Shown: one piece after another, positions 44,201 to 53,297 of the stretch | Position numbering within the stretch: position 1 is the stretch's first letter | Layout of the letters: each line of letters starts with the position of its first letter | NCBI GenBank assembly: GCA_008828725.1 | Contig: MEHQ01000803.1 | Coordinates: 62,001-126,000 of the forward strand | Source of the DNA: Saccharina japonica | Lineage: Eukaryota > Sar > Phaeophyceae > Laminariales > Laminariaceae | Direction: 5' to 3' | DNA length: 64,000 nt | Made by a program: the position numbers and the translations under genes | The notes under the pieces: model-generated | What the model saw: the letters and a program-made list of their open reading frames with translations, nothing else | Told to the model about the DNA's origin: nothing | The model's database searches: none

Positions 44201-45042
44201 GTATAATGCCGGTGTGTTGGCCTGGCACATTGCGGCATTATAGAGGGATCACTACTGTGTACCAGGTATTCAACTGACGACTTTCTCCCGGGTATTGATT
44301 TCCAGGACTAGCCAATTGCAAACGAAAGGCACCCAGACGATGATGTGCCAAGTATTACCAACCAACCATCTACTTCGAAGTGCAGTTAGTGGGGGTCCCC
44401 CAATAAGGCGGTCTGAGTAAGGCGGTATCCCGATATAAGGCGGTCAAAATCGCTTGGCTAAACTGGGGAATCGCACTCATAACGTGGAATAAATAAGGCG
44501 GCTTCCCTCTACAAGGCGGTCATATTGCTCTGGCATACCACCGCCTTATTGGGGGACCCCTGCTGTATGAACTACCTGGTATTAAAAGACGGCGCCTTAT
44601 GGCCAGGCTAACTCACACCCGATTGATCACGATTACTACCTGCCCCCCCCCCCCAACCCCCTCTTGCCGTCCCTTCCCGGTATCATAGATCAACGACGTG
44701 GAGAAGGGGTACTACGCAGACGGCGAGGACGCCTACGACATGCGCCTCCCGTTCGCTCAGAACGACTCGTCGTCGAGCATCAAGCCCATGACCCCCCTGA
44801 AGCAAGTGGTGGCTGTCAACAGTGCCGCCGTCGCGAAGCGAAAGGAGGAAGCGCCGAAGGTGTCCACGGTGGCGGCGGCAAGAGAGGAAGGGAAGCCAAG
44901 TGGAGAGGCTGGCAGCGCCGGCGGTGGTGGCGACAGCAGCGGGGGTGGGAACGCGGTTAAGGGGGCAGAGGAGGCTTCGGAAGGGGCAGACGCTGTGTCG
45001 AAGCAGTTGGAAGGGCTGTCGGTGGATGGTGGCAAGGCATAG
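38067..45042 (+). CDS. NAA10: N-alpha-acetyltransferase 10, catalytic subunit of NatA (complete, 4 exons)
   Basis: Exons 38067-38220, 41982-42084, 43373-43508 and 44689-45042 total 747 bases (248 aa plus TAG). All introns are GT-AG and all phases agree. The NatA catalytic subunit, with NAA15, acetylates N-termini of nascent proteins at the ribosome after methionine removal. Seen: [20 protein letters not shown]; the substrate-pocket [10 protein letters not shown] (residues 24-33); [12 protein letters not shown] (from 52); HGHITSLAV; the acetyl-CoA loop RKRGIA (84-89, consensus Q/RxxGxG/A); [17 protein letters not shown] (108-124); and [11 protein letters not shown] (139-149). The tail after about 150 is Ala/Gly/Glu-rich and low-complexity, as in other NAA10 proteins, whose usual length is 230-260 aa. 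The ATG at 38067 aligns with the family start. The introns (3.8, 1.3 and 1.2 kb) are full of MITEs. Identification is secure; the paralog NAA11 is vertebrate-specific. Confidence 0.96.
38221..39133. other. NAA10 intron 1, proximal part
   Basis: No repeat or gene recognised. It contains several TACTCGTA motifs and two TACCWGGTA motifs (38949, 39001). Confidence 0.45.
39134..39255. mobile_element. MITE 'F' copy 5, intact reference copy
   Basis: ATTACAGGGGACCATACGAG, AGTAAATAGGACCTACATTA, ACACAAAAACCTATATATTT and GGTCCTATTTACTATGGTCC. It is uninterrupted where copy 2 carries G1. It contains a TA-CGAG-TA micro-insertion at about 39146-39153 relative to the other copies. Confidence 0.8.
39300..39510. 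repeat. ATCCCG/CGGGAT-rich foldback tract
   Basis: Repeated CGGGATT and AATCCCG in both orientations (CACGGGATTCGGGATTATCC, AAATCCCGTTCCCGCACA, ATCCCGAATCCCGTGAGT), able to fold on itself. A C run (about 39547-39555) and a T run follow. Confidence 0.6.
39780..39998 (+). mobile_element. Dispersed repeat R1, full copy
   Basis: GTCGTCCATATGCAAGTCCG to CACGACATGAGTACACCCCC, matching the inverted copy at 13385-13600 over its whole length. In NAA10 intron 1. Confidence 0.8.
40196..40437. mobile_element. MITE 'D'
   Basis: GGACGGATCATCTACGGATA, GATCCTAACCTGCAGTTCTG, CCAGGAAACATACC, GACCCGGCAACGTGAGCTAG and CTAGATCATTAAGTGGGAAT. In NAA10 intron 1. Confidence 0.75.
40438..41981. other. NAA10 intron 1, distal part
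   Basis: Contains two coding-like open stretches (40507-40905 and 40989-41273) with no domain I recognise and no fit to the NAA10 reading frame, a CTG run (about 40932-40952) and a diverged repeat-H piece (about 41850-41900). GAGTGGTGCCGAAACACG at 40563 resembles a retroelement primer-binding site, but no LTR pair was found. Confidence 0.4.
41982..42084 (+). CDS. NAA10: NAA10 exon 2
   Basis: 103 bases between cccgcag| and AAAGAG|GTAATG. Encodes [20 protein letters not shown] and [14 protein letters not shown]. Confidence 0.95.
42165..42445 (-). mobile_element. Dispersed repeat R1, one and a half copies
   Basis: A partial copy (42175-42280) is followed by a full one (42283-42440), both starting from a G run. 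The second has TA-CTCG-TA where other copies have a single TA (CATCCCTACTCGTACAATG, about 42335-42345). In NAA10 intron 2. Confidence 0.75.
42566..42743 (-). mobile_element. SINE, 5'-truncated
   Basis: TTCCATCCCATGTGTGATCT, GTCGAAACTCAGATCCAGGG, ATCGAGAAGACTTCAATATT and CTCGTCGACTCGCGTTGAAA. In NAA10 intron 2, antisense to the gene. A further G run (42858-42872) follows. Confidence 0.75.
42982..43290. mobile_element. MITE 'D'
   Basis: Begins CACACGTCCGACAGATCATC and ends ATGACTTATCCGATGTGTA, an imperfect terminal inverted repeat, with GATCCTAACCTGCCGTTATC, CAACCCAGAAAATG and CCACTCGGCAACATGAAT inside. It ends about 80 bases before NAA10 exon 3. Confidence 0.75.
43373..43508 (+). CDS. NAA10: NAA10 exon 3
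   Basis: 136 bases between gttgagcag| and TACCAG|GTAGGT. Encodes [20 protein letters not shown], then [20 protein letters not shown] and TLGYQ; it completes the acetyl-CoA loop. Confidence 0.95.
43581..43900. mobile_element. TIR element 'K' copy 2, short
   Basis: The left end CTGGGCACTGGCTGACTCAG and right part GGCGAATATACTGGCCGGGC match K1. The right terminus is eroded. It includes five tandem 19-20 bp units of TACTACTGCCAGTAGAT (about 43790-43875). Confidence 0.6.
43975..44087. mobile_element. Two partial 'J' MITEs
   Basis: ACGGTCCTTATCTTTCCGCC + CAGAGTGG is the right arm of one copy. CCACTCTGTCCCTAAATATA begins the next, whose right arm stops at GGTGCTTAC just before element E2. Confidence 0.5.
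44088..44257. mobile_element. TIR element E2 (GGGGTCCCTCTATAAT ends)
   Basis: Terminal inverted repeats GGGGTCCCTCTATAATTCCG / CGGCATTATAGAGGGATC. Inside, ATAATGCCGGT recurs three times. AAATCGCTTGGCACAGATGG matches the interior of E1 (AAATCGCTTGGCTAAACTGG), so E1 and E2 share ancestry although their terminal motifs differ. In NAA10 intron 3. Confidence 0.75.
44392..44560. mobile_element. TIR element E1 (GGGGTCCCCCAATAAGGCGG ends)
   Basis: 169 bases with perfect 20-bp terminal inverted repeats. TAAGGCGG recurs internally (GAGTAAGGCGG, ATATAAGGCGG, AAATAAGGCGG, CTACAAGGCGG), giving subterminal repeats that could bind a transposase. Related to E2 and E3. The NAA10 exon 4 acceptor lies 128 bases downstream. 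Confidence 0.85.
44689..45042 (+). CDS. NAA10: NAA10 exon 4
   Basis: Acceptor ggtatcatag|, in phase 0. Encodes [20 protein letters not shown], then a Ser/Ala/Gly/Glu-rich tail and TAG at 45040-45042. The 14-C pyrimidine run at 44643 lies in the polypyrimidine position before the acceptor. Confidence 0.95.
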   Translation: MNDVEKGYYADGEDAYDMRLPFAQNDSSSSIKPMTPLKQVVAVNSAAVAKRKEEAPKVSTVAAAREEGKPSGEAGSAGGGGDSSGGGNAVKGAEEASEGADAVSKQLEGLSVDGGKA

Positions 45043-46514
45043 ATAGCTCAAGCGATATACTATGTAATGCACTGGCTATGATATACCGTTTTCCAGCAAA
45101 AGAGTACGGTGCTATTTTCCGTGCGCAGTCGAAGCGCACTTCTTGGCACACGAGTGTTTTTTTATTTATTTGTTTGGTCCTGGCGTTTGTTTTGTTTTTG
45201 CGACAAGCGGCTGAGGGTTGGATCAGATGCCGCAAAAACGATCGCTGCGCGCACCCTGTTCGCGAGATTAGGCTGTTGTTGCTGGAGTTTTTTTTTTTTT
45301 CGTTCAGCGGGAGGGGCGGGGGCGATCATCGCAGAGCAAAAATTCGTTTCAAAAATCAAAATCGCTGACGCAGGAGCAGTCAGTCCGAGCGCCGAGAGAC
45401 CAGCGTCCAGCGTCCTTCAGAACAAAAGGCGTCCATTTACGGCACTCTTGCTCCTTGACGGACAGCCGTCAAGAACAGTCGTCAAGGACAGCCGGCAAGC
45501 ACCCTTGACATACACCCATTAAAGAACTCCCCTAGACTAACAGTATTAATAGTGCAAGTATATGACGCTTGCTACGATATACGTAGGTATATTTTTTTCT
45601 GGCAAAATTATTTATCTGACTGACGATTATGAACAGTATACTCCTCAACTGAGGAACTATCCAATAAGCCATGCGCCTTATAAGGCATGCCTCATGGTTG
45701 ACCCCACAAATGTTTTACAACATTGTCCGTTCGTTCGTATCCCTCTACTGTACGTAGGCCATGGGAATGTTCAACTTGATTTATTTTGCATCAGTTTATT
45801 TTTCGTCGGTTCTTTGGGTGAGATCGTAGCACAGAGCCCCTCAAGCAAAACAAGCCACATACAAATTGCCGGTAGCAGCTACCTGGTAATATACTGTACC
45901 CCTACTGCAGCCCGCGTCCTCCCGTATGAAGGCTAAAAGAGTTCTTGACGGGTCAAGTCTGGACCATAGGCCGACCTATGCGTTGTGCTTCAGAACATGC
46001 GGTATGTCTCCCGCACGAGGCAACCTTTTGAGTTTTACACCAATCGACCTAGAGGAGGGACTCGGCTCGCTGTTCCCTATGTTATGTGTACGAAGGCCTT
46101 CCAAGTAATGCGCACATCCTTGTCCTGTATTACTTCGTAATTTTCGACCTTTTACAGTCCTTCCGGAGCAGTACCGTAACACCAGCCCACCCTGAAAAGC
46201 CGTACAATAAGCAGAAATATGAAAGGGGGAACACCGGTCCCACAAACTGCTGAAGAGCACGAGTCGGAAGATGCGGCTCCTCAAAAACCACTCCCACACC
46301 ACTACGAGTATACTGATGCCCTGCGAGGCTACGACGCCTTCTGAAGGAATGTCGAAAGCGGAAAAAGAAAGGAAGCCTACCCGTAAGGGGCTTGAATGAT
46401 GTCAGACACAGCGAAGCTAACGCCACATCCCCAATGGGGCAGTGAGGAGAGGGAGGGGGGGGGGGCGAAAATGTGTCTCTGAAAACACAACACAGGCTTC
46501 CACCACATCCCGAG
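45043..46514. other. Intergenic, nothing recognised
   Basis: Flank of NAA10 with T-rich runs and a TTGACGGACAGCCGTCAA palindrome (about 45456-45473). No gene is supported. Confidence 0.45.
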
Positions 46515-46890
46515 CGAGGGGAGGGGGACGGGGGAGTGTACTCGATAGTCATGCATGGCCATAGACCCTCGCATCCCTACAAAGCCGGGACGGAGCACGT
46601 CGAGTTTTCACCGACCAGGCAGACATCGCGGGGGCGAAAATGTGTCCATGAAAACAGAAGAACACGCACTACCACCGCATCCCAGCGAGTGAGGCGCGGG
46701 GGGGGTGTACTCATGTCATACATGGCCGTAGTCGTATCACCATAGACTTTCGCATCCTTACAATGCCTGAACGGAGGGGGGGGGGGTACTCATTTTTGTT
46801 GCTTGCGTCAGTCATTTGACCATCGACCACGCATCCCTCTCAAGACGGACCACCGTTCCTACTCCTAATAGAGACACCTCCAATATGTGG
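46515..46890 (-). mobile_element. Dispersed repeat R1, several copies
   Basis: At least two R1 copies in reverse (46530-46630, 46700-46770), then the long form of the R1 tail (46778-46890): GGTACTCATTTTTGTTGCTT, GTCAGTCATTTGACCATCGA, CCACGCATCCCTCTCAAGAC and CTAATAGAGACACCTCC. Two are followed by G runs. Confidence 0.65.
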
Positions 46891-47319
46891 GAGCTCATTA
46901 CGTTGGGAGAGGGGTATCCTCGTAAAAAGACACAACAGACAAACTAGAGTCTTACCTGTGCCTCAGTGTGAGCGGCCATCTTCCCCGAAATCACTCAATC
47001 AATGGTATGAGTGGGGGGGGGAGCGGCAGGGAGAAAACATAAAAGGACGCGTGTGACATACCGTATAGGGTTTACAACGGTGAGGCTGGACGCGAGACGG
47101 TCAAAGAGGTGGTCATGTAACCCGGAGCTAGGGCAAAAACTATCGGCAAACTGCAAGAACACTACTTATCGAAAGCAAGCACAATGCGGAGTTGACACCG
47201 TTCGTAACCTGTCAGCAGCGACGCCTTACGGGCACAGGCCTTCCAGAGCCTGGTCATCCATACTCTTTACACTGTATATCGTATAATATAGCACCATATG
47301 GTTTCATAACCTTTCACGC
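46891..47319. other. Intergenic, nothing recognised
   Basis: No coding or repeat signal that I can support. Confidence 0.4.
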
Positions 47320-47825
47320 CTCGGACAGATCATCTACAGATAGATCAGATATATCAGATAGATCACCGATTCCCACAGGATGATCTAGATATTTCAAGGC
47401 AGATCTACAGTAGCATCGATCTTGTGTGATTTAGCACATGTTTTCGGGTGGGACCCGTACAATCTGCATGATCTACAGTACGTAGCACGCGTTTCCTGGG
47501 TTGGATCTGTGCTGCTCACAGATCCTGCACAACCTCTCACAACGGAAGGTGAGAAAATCTACATGAACTAGATCATCTACTGTTGTAGATGATGATCTAT
47601 CTATCTGTATAGTATTATTATATTATTTGCCTTCCGACAATGTGCAGGGCATTATTCATTCAGCATGAAGAAGCTGACACAAATCGCCGAATACCACCAG
47701 TCTCATCCAACCAATTCTCCTCCCCTGCGTCTACTCAATCGAATACGCACTGCCACCCTTTACCCAAATATTGTACCTGCTATATCTCTATTCACCGCCG
47801 TGCATGATCTGTCCGAGGTGTGTCA
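47320..47825. mobile_element. MITE 'D' with possible internal insertion
   Basis: 47320-47640 is a D copy (CGCCTCGGACAGATCATCTA onward). The expected right end, ATGATCTGTCCGAGGTGTG, appears only at 47807-47825, so about 160 bases may have been inserted inside it. Confidence 0.6.
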
Positions 47826-48451
47826 CCTTTACACCGTATACCGTATGGTAATAGGTATTTTTCAACAAGTATATCCGCCTCACGGCTGACGGGTGTTAAT
47901 AGCTACTCGTACGACGTAGGGATGACCCACGTGGCCCTTTGGACCCCGAGCTATAGCATGCCACCCCTGTCGATTCAGCGCATCGTAGCTCCATTGTTAC
48001 CCCCCGGTTTACAGCCACTGCACATGCAGTGTTCCGCACAGTAGTGCTTCCAGATAGATCCAGTGCCACATACATGACATACTGCTTCTATCGCGCCTAT
48101 TACTACTACCACTATGGACGCATGGTACGTTAGGGCTGGACCTGCAAATTTGCTGCGGCTCCTCACTTGATTATAGTGTAGGATCTCTGTGTTCAGCCCA
48201 AAAAACGAATTATGAGACAAAAAGTGCGCTCAGCAACCCGATGATCATCAATCCCATGGTCCAGGTCAACACCGAATAATTTTAGGTAAAAAAAAAACGA
48301 TGTTGGGTACGTTATTAATAGTTCCCTCTGGTTGAGAAACACCCACCATCAGTCTCAGTGACACAAATATTCGCCTCCGAAGGCAAAAAAAAAGTGCTAC
48401 CCCTAGCGTAGTCTAACTACGAGTATACTACTGCAGTGAACGTACCGCTAC
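47826..48451. other. Intergenic, nothing recognised
   Basis: No gene or clear repeat. Confidence 0.4.
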
Positions 48452-48556
48452 TATTACGGGGGTTCATAGTAAATAGGACCAAAAGTGCCCCGTAAAAATA
48501 CTGGAATATATAGGTTTTTGTGTATGTGATGGGTCCTGATTACTATGGTCCGCCGT
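48452..48556. mobile_element. MITE 'F' copy 6, shortest
   Basis: TATTACGGGGGTTCATAGTA, AATAGGACCAAAAGTGCCCC, TAGGTTTTTGTGTATGTGAT and TACTATGGTCCGCCGT. It has no TA micro-insertion in the left arm, so it serves as the uninterrupted reference there. Confidence 0.75.
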
Positions 48557-48814
48557 GTACAGCAATACATTTATGTGAAGCAGGTGAGGGGTGAGAGTCC
48601 CACATCACATTTACTACTTCCACCACTATATTATAACACTATGCGCTGACTGCTACACACCACTGCTCTGACCCGAGGTCGGAAGGCGGCCCCCCTCTCT
48701 TCTCCCCCCTCTCTTCTCTACCCTTGGATGTTACTTAGTTTACCAGAGTATCTTCATTTTCCCTCGTCGCTTGTTTGCTCAAAGGAGGGGGGGGTCCGTC
48801 ACCACTCTCCACAC

Positions 48815-49010
48815 TGATGAAGAATCGGCACGGACACTACGATAACAGGTGTGTTGTGTGCTGGATGTCGACGGGTAGAAAGGAAGGTTTAATGTGAAAA
48901 CACACACACACCACCACCACACCACCCGCCACCCACCACCACCCCACCTCCGCCTCCATCCCCGCCCCTACCCCCCCCCCACCTTGGCCACGCCCTCGTC
49001 TATGGTATTG
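48815..49010 (-). repeat. Repeat 'P' inverted, plus CCACC-rich tract
   Basis: GAAGAATCGGCACGGACACT, TGCTGGATGTCGACGGGTAG, then TTTAATGTGAAAACACACAC running into a C/A-rich low-complexity stretch (48900-48990). Confidence 0.65.
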
Positions 49011-49465
49011 CAGTATACTATTCACTCGTACTATTAATAACAAAATATTACTGCAGCCTACCAGGTACAGCAGTATATACAAATGTATCGTAATCACGTA
49101 CAAAAAAAAGAAGAAAAGTAAATGCTTATAAAATCGCAATTACGTACGTGCGATGCTGCGATGCTACCATAAATACTGCCAGGCATAATACTGTTCAGCA
49201 CTACGTACGAGTATGTACGAGTACTATGAATACTAATACTAGTATTAATAATACGATAACTACAGCAGAGTAGTATGCCACTATCTCGTAACTACGGTAG
49301 TATGCGACTATGTACTTGAAATAAGTATTTAGTAAGTATTTACTTCATGTACCTGGTATTATACAAATACATTACGAAATTATTACGAGTGAAAAAAATC
49401 TAACAAAAAATTAGGGTATGTTCATGGGTGAGACGATGAAAAAGGAGATTGAGTGCGAACAAACA

Positions 49466-49538
49466 GCTCGTGTAGCACAGTGGTTAATGCACCTCTCTTG
49501 TAAAGAGGAGATCGTGAGTTCGATTCTCACCTCGAGCT
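49466..49538 (+). tRNA. tRNA-Thr (anticodon TGT)
   Basis: 73 bases. The acceptor is GCTCGTG paired with CTCGAGC (one T-T mismatch). The anticodon stem CCTCT/AGAGG with loop CTTGTAA gives anticodon TGT. The T arm is GTGAG-TTCGATT-CTCAC, perfect. Discriminator T. The A box TAGCACAGTGG and B box AGTTCGATTCT are in place, and TTGTTTT follows as a pol III terminator. The D stem is only about 3 bp, but the fold is otherwise canonical. No CCA is encoded, as expected in a nuclear genome. Confidence 0.93.
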
Positions 49539-49811
49539 TATTGTTTTCGGCATTTTGCGCCGCCTTTGCCACGGTATAGCAGCAGCACCGTTCGGCACTA
49601 TCAATGCCACCCAACCGGTTGTGGAGTACTCCACTCCGTCAAGAAGACACCCGACAAACGAAGTTTTTTTTTATGGTATATATATACTGGAACAAGACAT
49701 ACTTCAAAGTACGAAATTGTCATTTTTGAATGTAGAAAATAGCTACGTACCGTATGTGACAGTGTATATCACACCCCCTGGGGTGAATTTCAAATCTAAT
49801 TTTCTCCATAA
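49539..49811. other. Spacer between tRNA-Thr and the duplicated block
   Basis: No feature seen. It ends with the TAA target copy of the foldback MITE. Confidence 0.5.
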
Positions 49812-50003
49812 GGGCCCATATTAACGAGTATAAAATAAATTCAATTTGAAAAAAATCAAAATCAAATTCGCTTTCCATTGGTCAACACACGCACCAGCAC
49901 CATAGATATTATGGTGCTGGTGCGTGTGTTGACCAATGGAAAGCGAATTTGATTTTGATTTTTTTCAAATTGAATTTATTTCATACTTCGTTAATATGGG
50001 CCC
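49812..50003. mobile_element. Foldback MITE 'M', clean TAA target duplication
   Basis: 192 bases, an almost complete palindrome: GGGCCCATATTAACGAGTAT ... GGTCAACACACGCACCAGCA / mirror ... AATATGGGCCC, flanked by TAA at 49809-49811 and 50004-50006. Tourist-like. Confidence 0.92.
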
Positions 50004-50411
50004 TAACCAGGGGGGCACAGACAACGAAAAAGGCGACTTTCGGAGCATCTCGTCGAGATCTTTCCAGAGACGGGTCGCTCGGGGTTAACGCTCGACCGGT
50101 CGTCGAGAAAATCAGCGTTGAAATTCGTCCGAGGGGGTGTGGTATACAGCAGTGTCATATACGGTAGCTGTGGTGGTGGTTTTTCACCCACCCACCGAAA
50201 GAGTAGGGTAAACGAGGGTTTGCCAAGGGACGAAGGTGCAAGCAAGTGGGAGCCTACAAGGAAGGAAAATAGGACATCTACATATCTAAAGATTCAGAGT
50301 GATAGAAGAGGGACTTCTACGTACGTATTGGGGTGTTAGAATATGGATATTCGATTCAAGTCGGAATGGAAGATGTGCGAAGCATTGTCGGAGGGCAAAA
50401 CTGCTATTTAT

Positions 50412-51470
50412 TACGGGGGACCCATGCATGGTAAATTGTAAATTGGACGTACAGCGGGGGGGCCTATATAAGGCGGTATAGTGTACCGAGGTTTTTGACC
50501 GCCTTATCTCGAAAGACCGCCCTATTGGAGATAGGGCGGTTGACCGCCCTATTGGGCTTTTGGTGATATCCCAATAGAGCGGTAACCGCCCTATTGAGTG
50601 CATACAGCCTTTTAATGTACAGCGCAGAGCGCCTCTGACCCAGAAGATGACCCAGAGGGCCTCATGAAGAGGGATGTCATACGTGTGCTCGGAGAAGGAA
50701 GGTACAGCGTTGCAGCAGTACCAGTGCTGAACCCAGTAAATATGTGTGGTGTCAAATACTGTACACACCAATGCACAGCAGATCAGACGGGTGCACACAC
50801 ACTTTGCATGTTGAGAAGTATAATACTAGTATTAATTGAGCTGCGGGCGACAGAGCCCGCCGAAGACACACTCCACCCAGAGAAGATACATACTGCCGTA
50901 CTGTTGTACGGAGAGGACTCTTTGCTTTGCTACACATTCACAACAGAGCTCCAACCTATTCTACGGCACCGTACTACTGTACTGACTACTGTACTGCACT
51001 ACAGTGCTCCTCTGTGCCCCCCCCCTTGACCTTGTTGAGGCTCACAAAATTGCCTCATGTTTTCCTGCTGCACTGGCTTAGAGGCACGCGCTTTGATAAA
51101 CGACATCCTGGCCTTCTGCAGATAGAAGGAGGCATCGCCATTGCCGCACGCCTCCGCTGCGCTCTCCAGAGAATGGAGGCGAAAGTGGGCCGTNGATANG
51201 GCTGTAGCCGCTCTGANNAAGGCGGTAGGCGCCCTGAATAGGTGGCTACCGCCTTATATAGGGTCCGTTGCTATATAAGGCGGTAGCCGCCCTATTCGCA
51301 TCTTCTGTCTTGTCAAGCCGATTTTGACCGCCTTATCTCGAACGACCGCCTTATTCAGACCGCCTTATATAGGCCCCCCTACTGTAGTACGTACGGCGGT
51401 AGACACAAAAACCTATCTATACGATTCGTATTATAAGAATATTTGGTCCTATTTATTGTCTGCTCTGCAT
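50412..51470. mobile_element. MITE 'F' copy 7, split by element E3
   Basis: The left half is at about 50412-50455 (TTACGGGGGACCCATGCATG ... AATTGGACGTAC). The right half is at about 51390-51470 (GTAGACACAAAAACCTATCT ... ATTTGGTCCTATTTATTG). A further copy of this composite is at 54667-55715. Confidence 0.6.
50457..51379. mobile_element. TIR element E3, 923 bp, AAGGCGGT family
   Basis: Terminal inverted repeats GGGGGGCCTATATAAGGCGG / CCGCCTTATATAGGCCCCCC. The subterminal regions hold many alternating AAGGCGGT/ACCGCCTTAT and AGGGCGGT/ACCGCCCTAT motifs in both directions (50470-50605 and 51188-51370). GGCGGTCAAAATCGGCTTGA (reverse of 51317-51336) aligns with GGCGGTCAAAATCGCTTGGC of E1. The interior (about 50610-51180) has no transposase frame. 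Copied at 54717-55627, and the left third is inverted at 53298-53620. Confidence 0.8.
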
Positions 51471-51639
51471 TGCAGCGTAGTATCTCTGTGTCGCAGTTTT
51501 GTGACCATAGTACTGGTACCTCTCTAGGATGAAGAATCGGCACGGACAGTGGGTGTGCTGGATCGCGAGGGGTAGCAAGGACGGTTTAATGTGAAGAACA
51601 CACACTATAAGTCCCTCATAATCTTAAAATAATAACAAA

Positions 51640-51805
51640 AAGGAGCAAAGAGGAGGAGGTGAAGGAGGAAGAGGAGGGCGGGGAGGAGGAGGAGCAGGAG
51701 GAGCAGGAGGAGCAGGAGGAGGAGCAGGAGGGGCAGGAGGGGGGAGGAGGTCCTAGAGGACGATGATCAGGAGGAGGAGGAGGAGGAGGAGGGGAGGAGG
51801 AGGGG
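51640..51805. repeat. (GGA)n-rich tract in block T
   Basis: GGAGGAGGAGCAGGAGGAGC-type purine repeat, present identically in T2 (about 52538-52703) and T3 (about 55895-56060). Confidence 0.9.
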
Positions 51806-53297
51806 TATTATAGCGTCATTTCATTGCTCAGCAAGTGAACAACAGTTCATCCGAGTAGATCTACATATGCCTCCTGTCCAAAAGTATTTAGTACCTGATA
51901 TATTATTATGCATCGAACAATCGAGCCTGATCGAACCGTGGGGGAGGGGGGTGTACTCGATCTGCATGCATGGCCATAGTCGTATGACCATAGACCCTCG
52001 CATCCCTATATATATATATGTACAATGCCGCGACGGTACTGGTGTTAATAGATGATGAACAATATGGAGTGCTGCTGTTGTTGTTGTAGTTATTTGTGCC
52101 CTTCACTGCATGCTGTAACAGCAGCCGCCGGTTCTGCTGTTTGTTGCAACGGGAGCAAAGAAAGGGTTAAATTGACACACGATACGTAAAGTGCACTTAT
52201 TTTTACATTTTTACCATTCCACCCACCGAACGATTAAAAATAATTATTATTGTAGTTTACACCGCGTTATTATTACTGTAGTTTACACCGCGTGCATACG
52301 TAGTGGTTCACTTTTCATTCATATCATACACCCGCGCGTTGTAAAACGTTTCCGGGGCCACTGATTAATGTCATATCAACATCCAACCATAATGAGCTGA
52401 CTCTATAAATACGAGTATTAATAGACTGCTGCTGGGGTAAGCAGTGGGACAACTGCTGTGAACAACGATTAAAAAAAAGTAAAACATAAGCTCGAGCACA
52501 CACTATAAGTCCCTCATAATCTTAAAATAATAACAAAAAGGAGCAAAGAGGAGGAGGTGAAGGAGGAAGAGGAGGGCGGGGAGGAGGAGGAGCAGGAGGA
52601 GCAGGAGGAGCAGGAGGAGGAGCAGGAGGGGCAGGAGGGGGGAGGAGGTCCTAGAGGACGATGATCAGGAGGAGGAGGAGGAGGAGGAGGGGAGGAGGAG
52701 GGGTATTATAGCGTCATTTCATTGCTCAGCAAGTGAACAACAGTTCATCCGAGTAGATCTACATATGCCTCCTGTCCAAAAGTATTTAGTACCTGATATA
52801 TTATTATGCATCGAACAATCGAGCCTGATCGAACCGTGGGGGAGGGGGGTGTACTCGATCTGCATGCATGGCCATAGTCGTATGACCATAGACCCTCGCA
52901 TCCCTATATATATATATGTACAATGCCGCGACGGTACTGGTGTTAATAGATGATGAACAATATGGAGTGCTGCTGTTGTTGTTGTAGTTATTTGTGCCCT
53001 TCACTGCATGCTGTAACAGCAGCCGCCGGTTCTGCTGTTTGTTGCAACGGGAGCAAAGAAAGGGTTAAATTGACACACGATACGTAAAGTGCACTTATTT
53101 TTACATTTTTACCATTCCACCCACCGAACGATTAAAAATAATTATTATTGTAGTTTACACCGCGTTATTATTACTGTAGTTTACACCGCGTGCATACGTA
53201 GTGGTTCACTTTTCATTCATATCATACACCCGCGCGTTGTAAAACGTTTCCGGGGCTACTGATTAATGTCATATCAACATCCAACCATAATGAGCTG

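Noticed and set aside
50286..50798. A 170-codon open frame repeated in three duplicates
   Set aside because: It crosses the terminal inverted repeat and motif arrays of element E3, and its repetition only reflects the segmental duplication.
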